Positions 39,218-48,053 of a stretch of 64,000 nt of DNA are shown here, one piece after another. The position numbers and the translations under genes are program-made. The DNA is from Mycolicibacterium aurum (lineage in GTDB: Bacteria > Actinomycetota > Actinomycetes > Mycobacteriales > Mycobacteriaceae). The notes below the pieces were generated by a model. The model was not told where the DNA came from. It saw nothing but the letters and a program-made list of their open reading frames with translations, and searched no databases. Position 1 is the first letter of the stretch; every line of letters starts with the position of its first letter. Location of the stretch: assembly GCF_900637195.1 (NCBI RefSeq), contig NZ_LR134356.1, positions 5,146,001-5,210,000 on the forward strand, in the 5' to 3' direction.

Positions 39218-41464
39218 TTGTCTCAAGCGGCGGAGTCGGATGCTGAGGACTCGGGCAACGAGGCCCCCGAGATCACCTTCGACGAACATCTGCACCCCGC
39301 ACGACCCCGGTCTTTGCGCTACCGGCCCCGTGTGCGGACCCCCTTCACCCGGCGCTCTCTGGCGCGCGACGGCTCACCCACCGCGGAGAATCCGGCTTAC
39401 GTGTCCTGGCTGATCAGCCAGTCGATGCTCGCCGATGCCAACGAGATCAGCCAGCAGTTCTCCGGCCAGGGCTCGATGTGGCAGAACCCCTATGCGGAGC
39501 CGAGCGCGCGCGGCGCGGTCGAGACGGCCTCGGTGTGGTTCACCGCGTACCCGCTGTCGCTGATCACCAGGCCGAACGAGTCGTTCCTCAAGGCCATGGC
39601 CGATGCGGACATGTGGAAGGCATTTTCCGAGATCGGGATCGAAGCCGTCCACACCGGACCGGTGAAGCGCGCGGGTGGTATCTCCGGCTGGGAGCTGACC
39701 CCCAGCGTGGACGGGCACTTCGACCGGATCAGCACCGAGATCGATCCCGCGTTCGGCACCGAGGAGGACTTCCGCACGATGTGCGGTACCGCCAACTGGT
39801 ACGGCGGCACCATCATCGACGACATCGTTCCCGGTCACACCGGTAAAGGAGCCGACTTCCGGTTGGCCGAGATGAAATACGCGGACTATCCCGGCATCTA
39901 TCACATGGTCGATGTGGACCCCCGCGACTGGGAGTATCTGCCCGACGTGCCCGCGGGTGCGGACTCAGTCAACATCGACGCCGCCACCGAGGAGTGGCTG
40001 GACAAGGCGGGCTACATCATCGGCCCGCTGCAGCGCGTCATCTTCTACGCCGAAGGCGTCAAGGAGACGAACTGGAGTGTCACCCGCCCCGTGGTCGGCA
40101 TCGACGGGGTGGAACGGCGCTGGGTGTATCTGCACTACTTCAAGGACGGACAACCGTCGATCAACTGGCTGGATCCTTCTTTCGCGGGCATGCGACTGGT
40201 CATCGGCGATGCGCTGCATTCCCTGACCGATCTCGGTACCGGCGGCCTGCGCCTGGACGCCAACGGGTTCCTCGGTGCCGAGAAGACCGCCGCCGAGGAC
40301 AGCACCGCATGGTCTGAGGGCCATCCGCTCTCCGAGGCAGCCAACCACCTGATCTCGAGCATGGTGCGCAAGGTCGGGGGGTTCACCTTCCAGGAGCTCA
40401 ACCTCACGATCGACGACATCCGGGCCATCGGCGAATCCGGCGCCGACCTGTCCTACGACTTCATCAACCGCCCCGCCTACCATCACGCGCTGGCCACGGC
40501 CGACACCGAGTTCCTGCGCCTGACGCTGCGCACCACGCTCGAGCTCGGCGTCGACCCAGCCTCACTGGTGCACGCGCTGCAGAACCACGACGAGCTGACC
40601 TATGAACTGGTGCACTGGTCTACCGGTCACCGCGACGACGTCTACACCTACAAGGGCGAAGAGATCACCGGCGAGGCGCTCGGCGACACCATCCGCCGCG
40701 ACCTCAGTGACCAACTCACCGGCGAAAACGCGCCGTATAATTTGGTTTTCACGACAAACGGGATCGCCTGCACCACCGCGACGGTCATCGCCGCGACCCT
40801 GGGGATCTCGTCGTTGGACAGCATCGACGACCCCGAGCAGATCGACAGGATCAGGCGCGCACACCTGCTGATGGTCATGTTCAACGCACTGCAACCAGGG
40901 GTTTTCGCGCTGTCCGGCTGGGACGTGTGCGGTATGCTCACCCTCCCACCCTCCGACGTCAGCGAGTTGCTCCGCGGCGGCGACACCCGCTGGATTCACC
41001 GAGCTGCACACGATCTGATGGGCGTCAACCCCACCGCCACCCGGTCTCCGGCCGGAATGCCAAGGGGCAGAAGCCTGTACGGTTCCATCCCCGATCAGCT
41101 CGCGGAGGACGACAGCTTCCTGCGCCAGCTGCAGGCGATCTTGAAGGTCCGCTCGCACTACGGGATCGCCACCAGCCGCCAGATCGACATTCCCGAGGTG
41201 TCCCACCGCGGCATGCTGGTGCTCGTCCACCAGCTCGACGACCCCGGCCGGTACCAGCTCACCGTGCTGAACTTCGCCAACGAGGACGTCGCGGGTACGG
41301 TGCGGTCGCTGAAGCTGCCGTCGGGCAGCGAGGTGTCCGACATGTTCTCGGGCAGGCACCTGGCGACGGTGGACGATCTGCACAGCTTCGGCGTCGAACT
41401 TGCCGCACACCAGGGTCTCTCGCTGCTGGTCGAGGCTCCGCCGGAACATCCCGAGGTGGACTGA
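39218..41464 (+). CDS. GH13-family alpha-glucan/trehalose-synthase-like enzyme
   Basis: 748 aa, TTG start with an AAGGCGG Shine-Dalgarno. The four GH13 regions can be traced: region I as DDIVPGHTGKG near 208, region II GGLRLDANGF with nucleophile Asp347, region III FQELNL with acid/base Glu393 and region IV QNHDELT with Asp458. The C-terminal beta domain (about 630-748) includes LNFANEDVAGTVRSLKLPSG. It looks most like TreS-type maltose alpha-D-glucosyltransferases, but the N-terminus is divergent and no maltokinase or GlgE gene is nearby. Function is therefore an isomerase/transferase on maltose-like sugars by inference only. Confidence 0.78.
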   Translation: MSQAAESDAEDSGNEAPEITFDEHLHPARPRSLRYRPRVRTPFTRRSLARDGSPTAENPAYVSWLISQSMLADANEISQQFSGQGSMWQNPYAEPSARGAVETASVWFTAYPLSLITRPNESFLKAMADADMWKAFSEIGIEAVHTGPVKRAGGISGWELTPSVDGHFDRISTEIDPAFGTEEDFRTMCGTANWYGGTIIDDIVPGHTGKGADFRLAEMKYADYPGIYHMVDVDPRDWEYLPDVPAGADSVNIDAATEEWLDKAGYIIGPLQRVIFYAEGVKETNWSVTRPVVGIDGVERRWVYLHYFKDGQPSINWLDPSFAGMRLVIGDALHSLTDLGTGGLRLDANGFLGAEKTAAEDSTAWSEGHPLSEAANHLISSMVRKVGGFTFQELNLTIDDIRAIGESGADLSYDFINRPAYHHALATADTEFLRLTLRTTLELGVDPASLVHALQNHDELTYELVHWSTGHRDDVYTYKGEEITGEALGDTIRRDLSDQLTGENAPYNLVFTTNGIACTTATVIAATLGISSLDSIDDPEQIDRIRRAHLLMVMFNALQPGVFALSGWDVCGMLTLPPSDVSELLRGGDTRWIHRAAHDLMGVNPTATRSPAGMPRGRSLYGSIPDQLAEDDSFLRQLQAILKVRSHYGIATSRQIDIPEVSHRGMLVLVHQLDDPGRYQLTVLNFANEDVAGTVRSLKLPSGSEVSDMFSGRHLATVDDLHSFGVELAAHQGLSLLVEAPPEHPEVD

Positions 41465-41498
41465 CCGGGCGCGGCAGGCCGCCGGACCACCGCTCCTC

Positions 41499-41521
41499 AT
41501 CTACTATGTAGCTACGTAGAT
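41499..41521. promoter_or_regulatory. Candidate BlaI-type operator upstream of the L,D-transpeptidase gene
   Basis: ATCTAC (41499-41504) is inverted as GTAGAT (41516-41521), and GTAGCTAC lies within (41508-41515). The cluster of TAC/GTA half-sites is the kind bound by BlaI/MecI repressors (TACA/TGTA type). It sits 45-67 bp upstream of the ldt start, and a BlaI-family gene follows ldt. Confidence 0.55.
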
Positions 41522-41565
41522 TGCGTCGACCGTCGACGCCGTGACGTCAATGCTGGGAGGAAGCC

Positions 41566-42825
41566 GTGCCGACGCCCCGCCGCAGCCGGTTCGCTGTCCT
41601 GCTCACCGTCGCCGCGATCAGCCTTCTTGTGATCTCCCAGAGCGGCTCGCCCGTCACCATCGATCGGCAACGCGCGGCAACGCAGGATTTCACGGCCGAG
41701 CCCGTCACGGAACAGCCTGCGCCCCTGGCCATCACGATCCACACCGGCGGTGGCGAAGACGGTGTGCGCCCCGTCGACTCGGTCCGCGTCACTGCCGACT
41801 CGGGCACGTTGACCGCCGTCGAGATGACCAATGAGCAGGGCAGGCGGGTCAAGGGCGCGATGGGACCGGACGGCCGCGACTGGCGGCCCGCCGAACCGCT
41901 CGGCTACGGACGCACCTACACACTGAAAGCCACCGGCCGCGGCACGGATTCGGCCGTCAGGACCGAGGTGTCCCGCTTCTCGACCGTCACGCCGAGCAGT
42001 CAGACCGCCGTCACCCTGTCGGGCACCTCCGGGGTCGAACTCGCCGATGGCGCAACATACGGCGTCGGCATGGTGGTCGTCGCCCGGTTCGACGACGACA
42101 TCCCGGATCGCGCGGCGGCAGAGCGGGCGCTGCGGGTCACCACGTCGCCTCAGGTCGAGGGCTCCTGGCACTGGGTCAACGACCGCAGAGCCCACTGGCG
42201 TCCCCGCGAGTACTACCCGCCCGGCACACAGGTCACCGTCGACGCCGGGATATACGGCGCCGATCTGGGCGACGGCGTGTACGGGCGGGACGACTCCATG
42301 GTCCGCTTCCGGATCGGCGACTCCCGCGTGTCGATCGCCGACGATGTCACCAAGCAGGTCAGCGTGTTCCACAACGGCCGGCTGATCCGGACCATGCCGA
42401 CATCCATGGGCCGCGGCGGCACCGAAACGGTGGGCGGTAAGACCATCGCGTTCTGGACGCAGGCCGGCACCTACACCGTGATGGACAAGGCCAATCCGGT
42501 CCTGATGGACTCCTCGACCTACGGGCTTCCTGTGGAGTCGGCCTCGGGCTACCGCATCAGCGTCCCGCACGCGGTCCGGATCAGTCCCGACGGCATCTAC
42601 CTGCACGAGCGGGAAGCCACCGTGTGGGCTCAGGGCAACACCAATGTCTCCGCCGGATGCCTGAACCTCAGTGCCGAAAATGCGGAATGGTTCTATGAAT
42701 TCGCCCAACCAGGTGATGTGGTCGAGATCCGCAACACCGGTGGTGAGCCCCTCAAACAGGAGCAGAACGGCGACTGGTCGCTGTCCTGGGAACAGTGGAG
42801 TCAGGGCAGCGCGCTGCGCAGTTAG
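41566..42825 (+). CDS. L,D-transpeptidase (YkuD), Ldt5-like
   Basis: 419-aa exported peptidoglycan cross-linking enzyme. The GTG start has a good GGGAGGAAG Shine-Dalgarno. A signal anchor covers residues 8-28 (no lipobox Cys seen). Two Ig-like domains are at about 50-145 and 148-250, followed by the YkuD domain (252-395). The catalytic region runs from His347 to Cys365 and reads HEREATVWAQGNTN then VSAGCLNLS. The usual SHGC motif is SAGC here. A C-terminal WSLSWEQWSQG extension resembles LdtMt5 (Rv0483). It makes 3-3 cross-links. It is followed by blaI- and M56-type genes, likely its regulators. Confidence 0.88.
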   Translation: MPTPRRSRFAVLLTVAAISLLVISQSGSPVTIDRQRAATQDFTAEPVTEQPAPLAITIHTGGGEDGVRPVDSVRVTADSGTLTAVEMTNEQGRRVKGAMGPDGRDWRPAEPLGYGRTYTLKATGRGTDSAVRTEVSRFSTVTPSSQTAVTLSGTSGVELADGATYGVGMVVVARFDDDIPDRAAAERALRVTTSPQVEGSWHWVNDRRAHWRPREYYPPGTQVTVDAGIYGADLGDGVYGRDDSMVRFRIGDSRVSIADDVTKQVSVFHNGRLIRTMPTSMGRGGTETVGGKTIAFWTQAGTYTVMDKANPVLMDSSTYGLPVESASGYRISVPHAVRISPDGIYLHEREATVWAQGNTNVSAGCLNLSAENAEWFYEFAQPGDVVEIRNTGGEPLKQEQNGDWSLSWEQWSQGSALRS

Positions 42826-42838
42826 TTAAGGTCGAACA

Positions 42839-43216
42839 ATGCAGCAGCGAGGATTCGGAGACCTGGAAGCCGCGGTCATGGACCGTGTGTGGGCCAGCGA
42901 TCACGAGATCACGGTGCGCGCAGTGTTCGACGAGATGAGTACCGAGCGTGAGATCGCCTACACCACCGTCATGTCCACGATGGACAACCTTCATCGCAAG
43001 GGCTGGCTGGAGCGGCGACGGCTCGGCAAGGCCTACAGCTACTGGGCGACGATGACGCGTGAGGAGCGGTCCGCGGCGCTGATGCGCGACGCCTTCCACT
43101 CCGGTGGCGACACCGATCTGGTGCTGAACTTCTTCCTGCAACAGATCAACGAAGACGAGTCCGCCCGCCTGCGCGCCGCGTTGCGCAAGGTCACCCGCCG
43201 CTCTTCCACGTCATGA
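42839..43216 (+). CDS. BlaI/MecI/CopY-family transcriptional repressor
   Basis: 125-aa winged-helix repressor: FGDLEAAVMDRVWASDHEITVRAVFDEM (residues 6-33), YTTVMSTMDNLHRKGWLERRRLGKAYSYWA as recognition helix and wing (41-70), and a C-terminal helical dimerisation part where BlaI proteins are cleaved. It starts 13 bp after ldt and overlaps the M56 protease gene by 4 bp. In the related M. tuberculosis pair (Rv1846c BlaI, Rv1845c BlaR) the repressor controls beta-lactamase and other genes. Here the obvious target is ldt and its own operon. Confidence 0.92.
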   Translation: MQQRGFGDLEAAVMDRVWASDHEITVRAVFDEMSTEREIAYTTVMSTMDNLHRKGWLERRRLGKAYSYWATMTREERSAALMRDAFHSGGDTDLVLNFFLQQINEDESARLRAALRKVTRRSSTS

Positions 43217-44133
43217 CTGCCGCGCTCTGCCTGCTCGGCTACTCGGCAGCCCTGGTCTGGTTCGCGCCGGCAGCGCTGAGGCACGTGACACGACGGGGAC
43301 TGAGTCCCCGTCTGGCGGTGACCGTCTGGCTGGCGACGATCGCGGTCGCCGTCGGCGGTTGGACCGTCGGCTTCGCCGGGATTCTGCGCGACGTGCTGAG
43401 CCATCATCCGGTGCACCCGGTGCTGGGATTGTGCACCGATGCGGTTCTGGCGCTGCACCACCTGGGCTGGGGCGGCGACGTTGCCCTCGCCGCCATCGGA
43501 CTCTGTTGCGGTGCAGTGTCGTTCATCATGGTCCGGCGAATCGTCAATGCGCTGCAACGACTGTGGCGTCGCAGCGTCGAACACGCACACGCGGCGTACA
43601 TCCTCGGCTCCCCCACCCACCGACCGGACGTCGTGATGGTGCGGACGAACCACGCCGCCGCGTACTGCGTGGCCGGACGACCGGACGCCATCGTGGTGAC
43701 CAGCGGCGCGGTGCAGGCCCTGTCCGAGCCCGAGCTGGCCGCAGTGCTCGACCACGAACGCGCCCACCTGGCGGGACGGCATCCCCAGCTGATGATGCTG
43801 CTGCGCGCATTCGCCGCGTCGTTACCCGCGCTGCCGCTGTTCCCCGCGGCGGTCGCCGCGGTGGGCCGCCTGGTCGAGATGTGCGCCGACGACTCCGCAG
43901 CGCGCCGTCACGGTCGCGGACCACTGCTGGGCGGACTGGTGGCACTGGCCGATCCGGCGCACACCGGCGGACCGGCGCTGGCCGCTGCCGACACGGCCGT
44001 CGTGGCCCGCGCCGAACGCCTTGCCGCGCCTCCCCGGCGGGGCCCGCTGGTGCGTGAGCAAGTGCTGCTGTCTGCGATCTTGGCGGCGCTGGTCCTCTCA
44101 CCCGTCGGGCTCGCGCTGATCTGCCACGCCTGA
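43213..44133 (+). CDS. M56-family (BlaR1-like) membrane metalloprotease, short form
   Basis: 306 aa, ATG overlapping the blaI stop. Three hydrophobic spans come before the protease loop (about 4-22, 34-57, 88-108) and one after (286-304). The zinc motif HERAH has His181, Glu182 and His185, with Glu222 in EMCADD as the likely third ligand. Staphylococcal BlaR1 has an added penicillin-binding sensor domain; this protein has none, so it must detect damage in another way or through a partner. It should cleave or inactivate the adjacent BlaI repressor. Confidence 0.9.
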   Translation: MTAALCLLGYSAALVWFAPAALRHVTRRGLSPRLAVTVWLATIAVAVGGWTVGFAGILRDVLSHHPVHPVLGLCTDAVLALHHLGWGGDVALAAIGLCCGAVSFIMVRRIVNALQRLWRRSVEHAHAAYILGSPTHRPDVVMVRTNHAAAYCVAGRPDAIVVTSGAVQALSEPELAAVLDHERAHLAGRHPQLMMLLRAFAASLPALPLFPAAVAAVGRLVEMCADDSAARRHGRGPLLGGLVALADPAHTGGPALAAADTAVVARAERLAAPPRRGPLVREQVLLSAILAALVLSPVGLALICHA

Positions 44134-44139
44134 CCTGAC

Positions 44140-44730
44140 ATGACCACGGTCCTCACCCTCGGCGGACTCAACTACGGCACCAACGACCACGTCGGAGCTG
44201 CGCTGCACGGCTACGCACGCAAGTCCAACCGGGTGATCGTGAAGTATCCCCAGGCCGCGTCGGCCTCGTCGATCCCTGCCGGCGTCGAGGCGCTCGCGCT
44301 CGCGCTGCGGTCGGCACTCGCAGGCACCACCGGACCCATCGACGTCGTCGCGCACAGCCAGGGCGCCGAGGTCGTCTCCGAGTGGCTCAGCCGGTACGCG
44401 GCCCGACCTGACGCCCCGCCGGCCGAGCGGGTGCGGTTCATCCTGCTGGGCAATCCGCGGCGGCGATACGGCGGCGCGGGTAAGCGCGGGTTCGACGGCA
44501 GACCGCTGCCCCGGACACCGGACGACACCCAGTACACGGTGCTCGACGTGGCGCGATCTCACGACGGCTGGTGCAACAACGACGCCTGGCCGGAGAAACT
44601 CACCCTGGCATGGAAAGCCGTACTCCTGGCAGGCAGGATGGCCGACCATCTCGACTACAGCCGGGTGGACATCGCGTCCGCCCGGGTGCGGGCCCAGGTC
44701 GGCAACACCACCTATTACGTCGCGCGATGA
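44140..44730 (+). CDS. PE-PPE-domain-like serine hydrolase
   Basis: 196-aa alpha/beta hydrolase. The start TTVLTLGGLNYGTND, the nucleophile elbow VVAHSQGAEVVSEWL (Ser near residue 72) and the segment FILLGNPRRRYGG then ARSHDGWCNNDAWP match the PE-PPE (PF08237) hydrolase domain. Here it has no PE or PPE N-terminus and no signal peptide, so it is a stand-alone cytosolic or non-classically exported enzyme. It lies 6 bp after the M56 gene and probably belongs to the same transcript. The substrate is unknown; some PE-PPE hydrolases act on acyl-trehalose or short esters. Confidence 0.78.
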   Translation: MTTVLTLGGLNYGTNDHVGAALHGYARKSNRVIVKYPQAASASSIPAGVEALALALRSALAGTTGPIDVVAHSQGAEVVSEWLSRYAARPDAPPAERVRFILLGNPRRRYGGAGKRGFDGRPLPRTPDDTQYTVLDVARSHDGWCNNDAWPEKLTLAWKAVLLAGRMADHLDYSRVDIASARVRAQVGNTTYYVAR

Positions 44731-44968
44731 CGCTCGACCGGCGGCCGGCGACGATGACCGGTCGCGGGTTCGGTGACGCATTGCCGACGCGGTGGGCACC
44801 CACGAAAGGCACTGCAAAGCCGGGACCAGCAGCACCAGATTCATTTGCTGCAGAACCCCGACAAGCTGACCAGGTCAGGGAAAGGTGCATGGTCACAGTA
44901 ACGAAACGAAAGCCGCAGCGATTTAACCTTTTGCTCGCTGAGGCCTCGCCGATGCGATTGAATGTTCG

Positions 44969-47155
44969 GTGACGCGGGGGCGTTCACGCTTTGATCGAAG
45001 GGATTTCATGGGTGCCGCAGCGTATGTCGGCCGGGTCGGCGGTCTAGCCGTCACACTGGGCGTCGGATCAGCCGTTCTTCTCGGCCAGGGCACGGCATGG
45101 GCCGATGACACCGGGTCAGCCGCCTCGAAGTCGTCGGTCTCCGCCGCGTCCAGCACGGACAGCGACGCGAAGGACACATCGGACGCTGCCGAGAAGCCGG
45201 CCAAGACGTCGTCCGGAACGGCCGCCGACGACACGGACGACCCCGAGCAGGACGCGGACGCTGACGCTGAGGCGGAACCTGACGACGCCGCGGAATCAGA
45301 GAACGCCGAGGCGGACGCCGACGAGGACGCCGACGAGGATGTCGAGTCCGGCCAGGGCGCCGCTTCGGGCGAAGACGCCGACCCCGACGAGGATGTCGAG
45401 GCCGAGCCCGAGCCCGAGCCCGAGGCCGAGGCCGAGGATCCGGACGGAGCCAGCCCGGTAAAGACCCCGTCTTCCACCAAGTCCGGCGACAAGGCGGTCG
45501 AGACCGCGAGCGCGACGAAGACCCCCGACGAGTCCACCGCCGCGGTCAAGACCAGGAAGTCGGACGACCCTGCCGCGCCGCCGCGGAAGTCCCAGACCGT
45601 CACGGTGCCCACGACCACGACCACCGCCACGACCACGTCGGCGAAGACCGACTCGGCGACCGTGTCTCCGACGGTCGCCGCACTGCTGACCACCGAGCAG
45701 GACCAGGCCGCGGCGGCGAAGAAGCCGAACCTGATCACGGCGGTCGTCAACGTCGTCAACAGCATGATGGACTGGGCGCGCCAGAAGGCCGACGCCCAGC
45801 CCGGTGATGCTCCACAGCCTCCGTTCCTGTGGGCGCTGCTCGCCTTCGCGCGGCGCGAACTCGACACCCTCTTCGCGGCACGCAGCACCACCACGGCACC
45901 CCGCTCGGCCGCCGTCACCCCGACGAGCCTGGCGCTGACAGACGGGGCGACCACCGCCGCCGTGGTGCCCTCGTACTCGCCGTGGCTGAACCCGCAGGTC
46001 AGTCCGTCGACGAACTTCGTCAGCTGGGTCACCGGCAGCACCGTCTACAGCGACAAGCTCCTCGCCAACACGCTCGGGCGCTACCAGGTGTACGGCACCG
46101 ACGTCGGCGTCATCTGGGACAACGGCATGGTCGACGACCCGACCACGCCGTACAACGAGCACCAGGTGCTGATCGCCGTCGGTGACACTTTCGGCGGGCC
46201 CAACATGACCGGCAGGCACATTTACAACACCCTGTTCCGCAGCTCGGACCGAGATCTGTCCGACGGCATGACCATCCCCAACGGGGAGTGGTACACCGGC
46301 AACATGTTCGGTGGCGCCCCGCTGTCGGGTGCGACGCAGGCCCGCCCGATCATCAACCGGCCGTCGTGGCTTCCGAACTCGGTGACGCTCATCCCGACGG
46401 CCGGCGTATCGGTGCCCACCGAGGTCACCGACGAGACGCCGTTCGGCACCATCCAGTACGTGAACTTCATGTCGGTGTCCAAATGGGGCTCGTCGGGCCG
46501 CTGGACCACCAACTACTCGGCCACGGCGTACTCCTACGACAACGGCGAGAACTTCACCGTGGCACCCGAAAGTGTGCGCTACAACTCGTTTTTGAGCGGC
46601 AACCGCAATTTCCAGCAGTCGGCGTACGTCAAGGGCGACGACGGGTACGTCTACGTCTACGGCACGCCCAACGGTCGCCAGGGCGCCGCATACCTCGCGC
46701 GCGTGAAGTCCGACGACGTCCTCAACGTCTCGCAATACGAGTACTACAAAAAGGCGTCGTCGGGCTGGTTCGGGAGCACACCCGCCCGGTGGGTCAAGGG
46801 CAGTCCGTCGTCGGCGTCGGCGATCATCGGCAAATCCGGCGGGTTCTTCGGCTTCACCAAACCCGGTTACACCGTCAGTGAGATGTCGGTGCAGTACAAC
46901 TCGTACCTGAAGAAGTACATCGTGCTCTACGGCGACCAGTCCAACAACATCGTCATGCGCACGTCCGACACCCCCGAGGGCACCTGGTCCGACGCGACGG
47001 TCCTGATGACCCAGCAGAGCGGGGGCATCTACGCGCCGATGCTGCATCCGTGGTCGCCGTCGACCGAGGGCAGCGGTTCAGACCTCTACTGGAACCTGTC
47101 GCTGTGGTCGGACTACAACATCATGTTGATGCGCACCGACCTCAGCAAGCTCTGA
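44969..47155 (+). CDS. Exported DUF4185 protein with acidic low-complexity region
   Basis: 728 aa from the GTG at 44969 (ATG at 45008 is the alternative). The basic N-terminus RGRSRFDRRDFMGAAAYVGRVGG leads into a hydrophobic signal segment ending GTAWADD (about residue 47). Residues 50-250 are a Ser/Asp/Glu/Ala-rich disordered region with many ED, DEDVE and EPEP repeats, followed by a Thr-rich stretch. A DUF4185 beta-propeller-like domain (about 335-728) contains IWDNGMVDD, HQVLIAVGDTFGG, GEWYTGNMF and LYWNLSLWSDYNIM. DUF4185 resembles sialidase/glycosidase-type propellers but its activity is not known. It is likely cell-surface or secreted. Confidence 0.85.
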   Translation: MTRGRSRFDRRDFMGAAAYVGRVGGLAVTLGVGSAVLLGQGTAWADDTGSAASKSSVSAASSTDSDAKDTSDAAEKPAKTSSGTAADDTDDPEQDADADAEAEPDDAAESENAEADADEDADEDVESGQGAASGEDADPDEDVEAEPEPEPEAEAEDPDGASPVKTPSSTKSGDKAVETASATKTPDESTAAVKTRKSDDPAAPPRKSQTVTVPTTTTTATTTSAKTDSATVSPTVAALLTTEQDQAAAAKKPNLITAVVNVVNSMMDWARQKADAQPGDAPQPPFLWALLAFARRELDTLFAARSTTTAPRSAAVTPTSLALTDGATTAAVVPSYSPWLNPQVSPSTNFVSWVTGSTVYSDKLLANTLGRYQVYGTDVGVIWDNGMVDDPTTPYNEHQVLIAVGDTFGGPNMTGRHIYNTLFRSSDRDLSDGMTIPNGEWYTGNMFGGAPLSGATQARPIINRPSWLPNSVTLIPTAGVSVPTEVTDETPFGTIQYVNFMSVSKWGSSGRWTTNYSATAYSYDNGENFTVAPESVRYNSFLSGNRNFQQSAYVKGDDGYVYVYGTPNGRQGAAYLARVKSDDVLNVSQYEYYKKASSGWFGSTPARWVKGSPSSASAIIGKSGGFFGFTKPGYTVSEMSVQYNSYLKKYIVLYGDQSNNIVMRTSDTPEGTWSDATVLMTQQSGGIYAPMLHPWSPSTEGSGSDLYWNLSLWSDYNIMLMRTDLSKL

Positions 47156-47167
47156 TCGGCGAAAGCC

Positions 47168-48037
47168 TCAGTCCCCGAACGAGATCGTGGTCTCCGAGCA
47201 TCCTGTGACGGAACGGCCCGGCGGAAACGCCGCCGGATCGGCGCCGGCGATCACCGCCTGCCGGTAGAAGGCCCGGGTTTGGTCGGCCGAGCATTCGAAG
47301 TTGGCGTTGAGGACGGCGAACGTGGCCGGGTCGGCTCCGTGGATGGGCTTGCCCATCCAGTAGACGCGCGCGTCATCGAGGGCGTACGGCCCTTCCAACG
47401 GTCGGAAGGTGGCCACGTCGGCTCCCTCGATCTGCCCGTCGAAATAGAACACGCCCGTGTCGTCCGTGGCGTAGGCACCCTGCGCGAGCTGGAACGTCGC
47501 AGGCGAGGCACCCACGATGGCCTTGCCGTTGACGAAGACGGTGCCACTGTCCTTGGCGAACAGATAGTGGTCGCTGTCGGAGATGATCACGAAGTTCTGC
47601 GGGTCGCCGGACAACACGGTGCCATCGGTCCAGTAGACGCTGGTGCTGTCCCTGGCCAGGCCACCGGCCAGGAACCCGAAGTTGTCGGGATCGCTGCTGA
47701 TCGGCTGATCGTGCTGATAGACCCGGCTGTGATCTTTCGAGAACCCCGGCCGGTCCAGCAGCCGGAACGTCGCGGCGTCGGCACCCGGCAACAGCTGACC
47801 GTTGATGAACACGTGTTGCCGATCGCGGGCATAGGTGCGGTCCAGCGCCTCGAACGTCGCAGCGTCCGCGCCGTCGATCGCAAACGCCTTGCCCGGGAAA
47901 GGATTCAGATAGTAAGCGGTGTTGCCCCGCACGTGATAGCCGGCGTCGTCGAACAGCGAGTCCGGTTCCTCGCTGCGGCTGCAACCTGCCACCAGCGCCA
48001 GCAGCACAGCGCCTGCCACGGCGATGAATCTGCGCAT
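47168..48037 (-). CDS. DKNYY-repeat lipoprotein
   Basis: 289 aa from the ATG at 48037. MRRFIAVAGAVLLALVAGCSRSEEP is a lipoprotein signal with lipobox LVAGC (Cys19). The rest holds about seven copies of a 35-40-residue unit with the pattern D(D/H)(S/T)xVY-x-G-x-(I/V)-x-GADPATF, typical of the DKNYY family, which forms beta-propeller-like structures of unknown role. It is attached to the outer face of the membrane. It is convergent with the DUF4185 gene (12-bp gap) and lies just downstream of the VanX-type gene on the same strand (16-bp gap). Confidence 0.85.
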   Translation of the reverse strand: MRRFIAVAGAVLLALVAGCSRSEEPDSLFDDAGYHVRGNTAYYLNPFPGKAFAIDGADAATFEALDRTYARDRQHVFINGQLLPGADAATFRLLDRPGFSKDHSRVYQHDQPISSDPDNFGFLAGGLARDSTSVYWTDGTVLSGDPQNFVIISDSDHYLFAKDSGTVFVNGKAIVGASPATFQLAQGAYATDDTGVFYFDGQIEGADVATFRPLEGPYALDDARVYWMGKPIHGADPATFAVLNANFECSADQTRAFYRQAVIAGADPAAFPPGRSVTGCSETTISFGD

Positions 48038-48053
48038 TCGCCTATCGAAGCAC

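Noticed and set aside
45296..47047. 583-codon minus-strand frame opposite the DUF4185 gene
   Set aside because: Shadow frame with Arg/Gly/Val-rich composition. The plus frame has a signal peptide and a recognisable domain.
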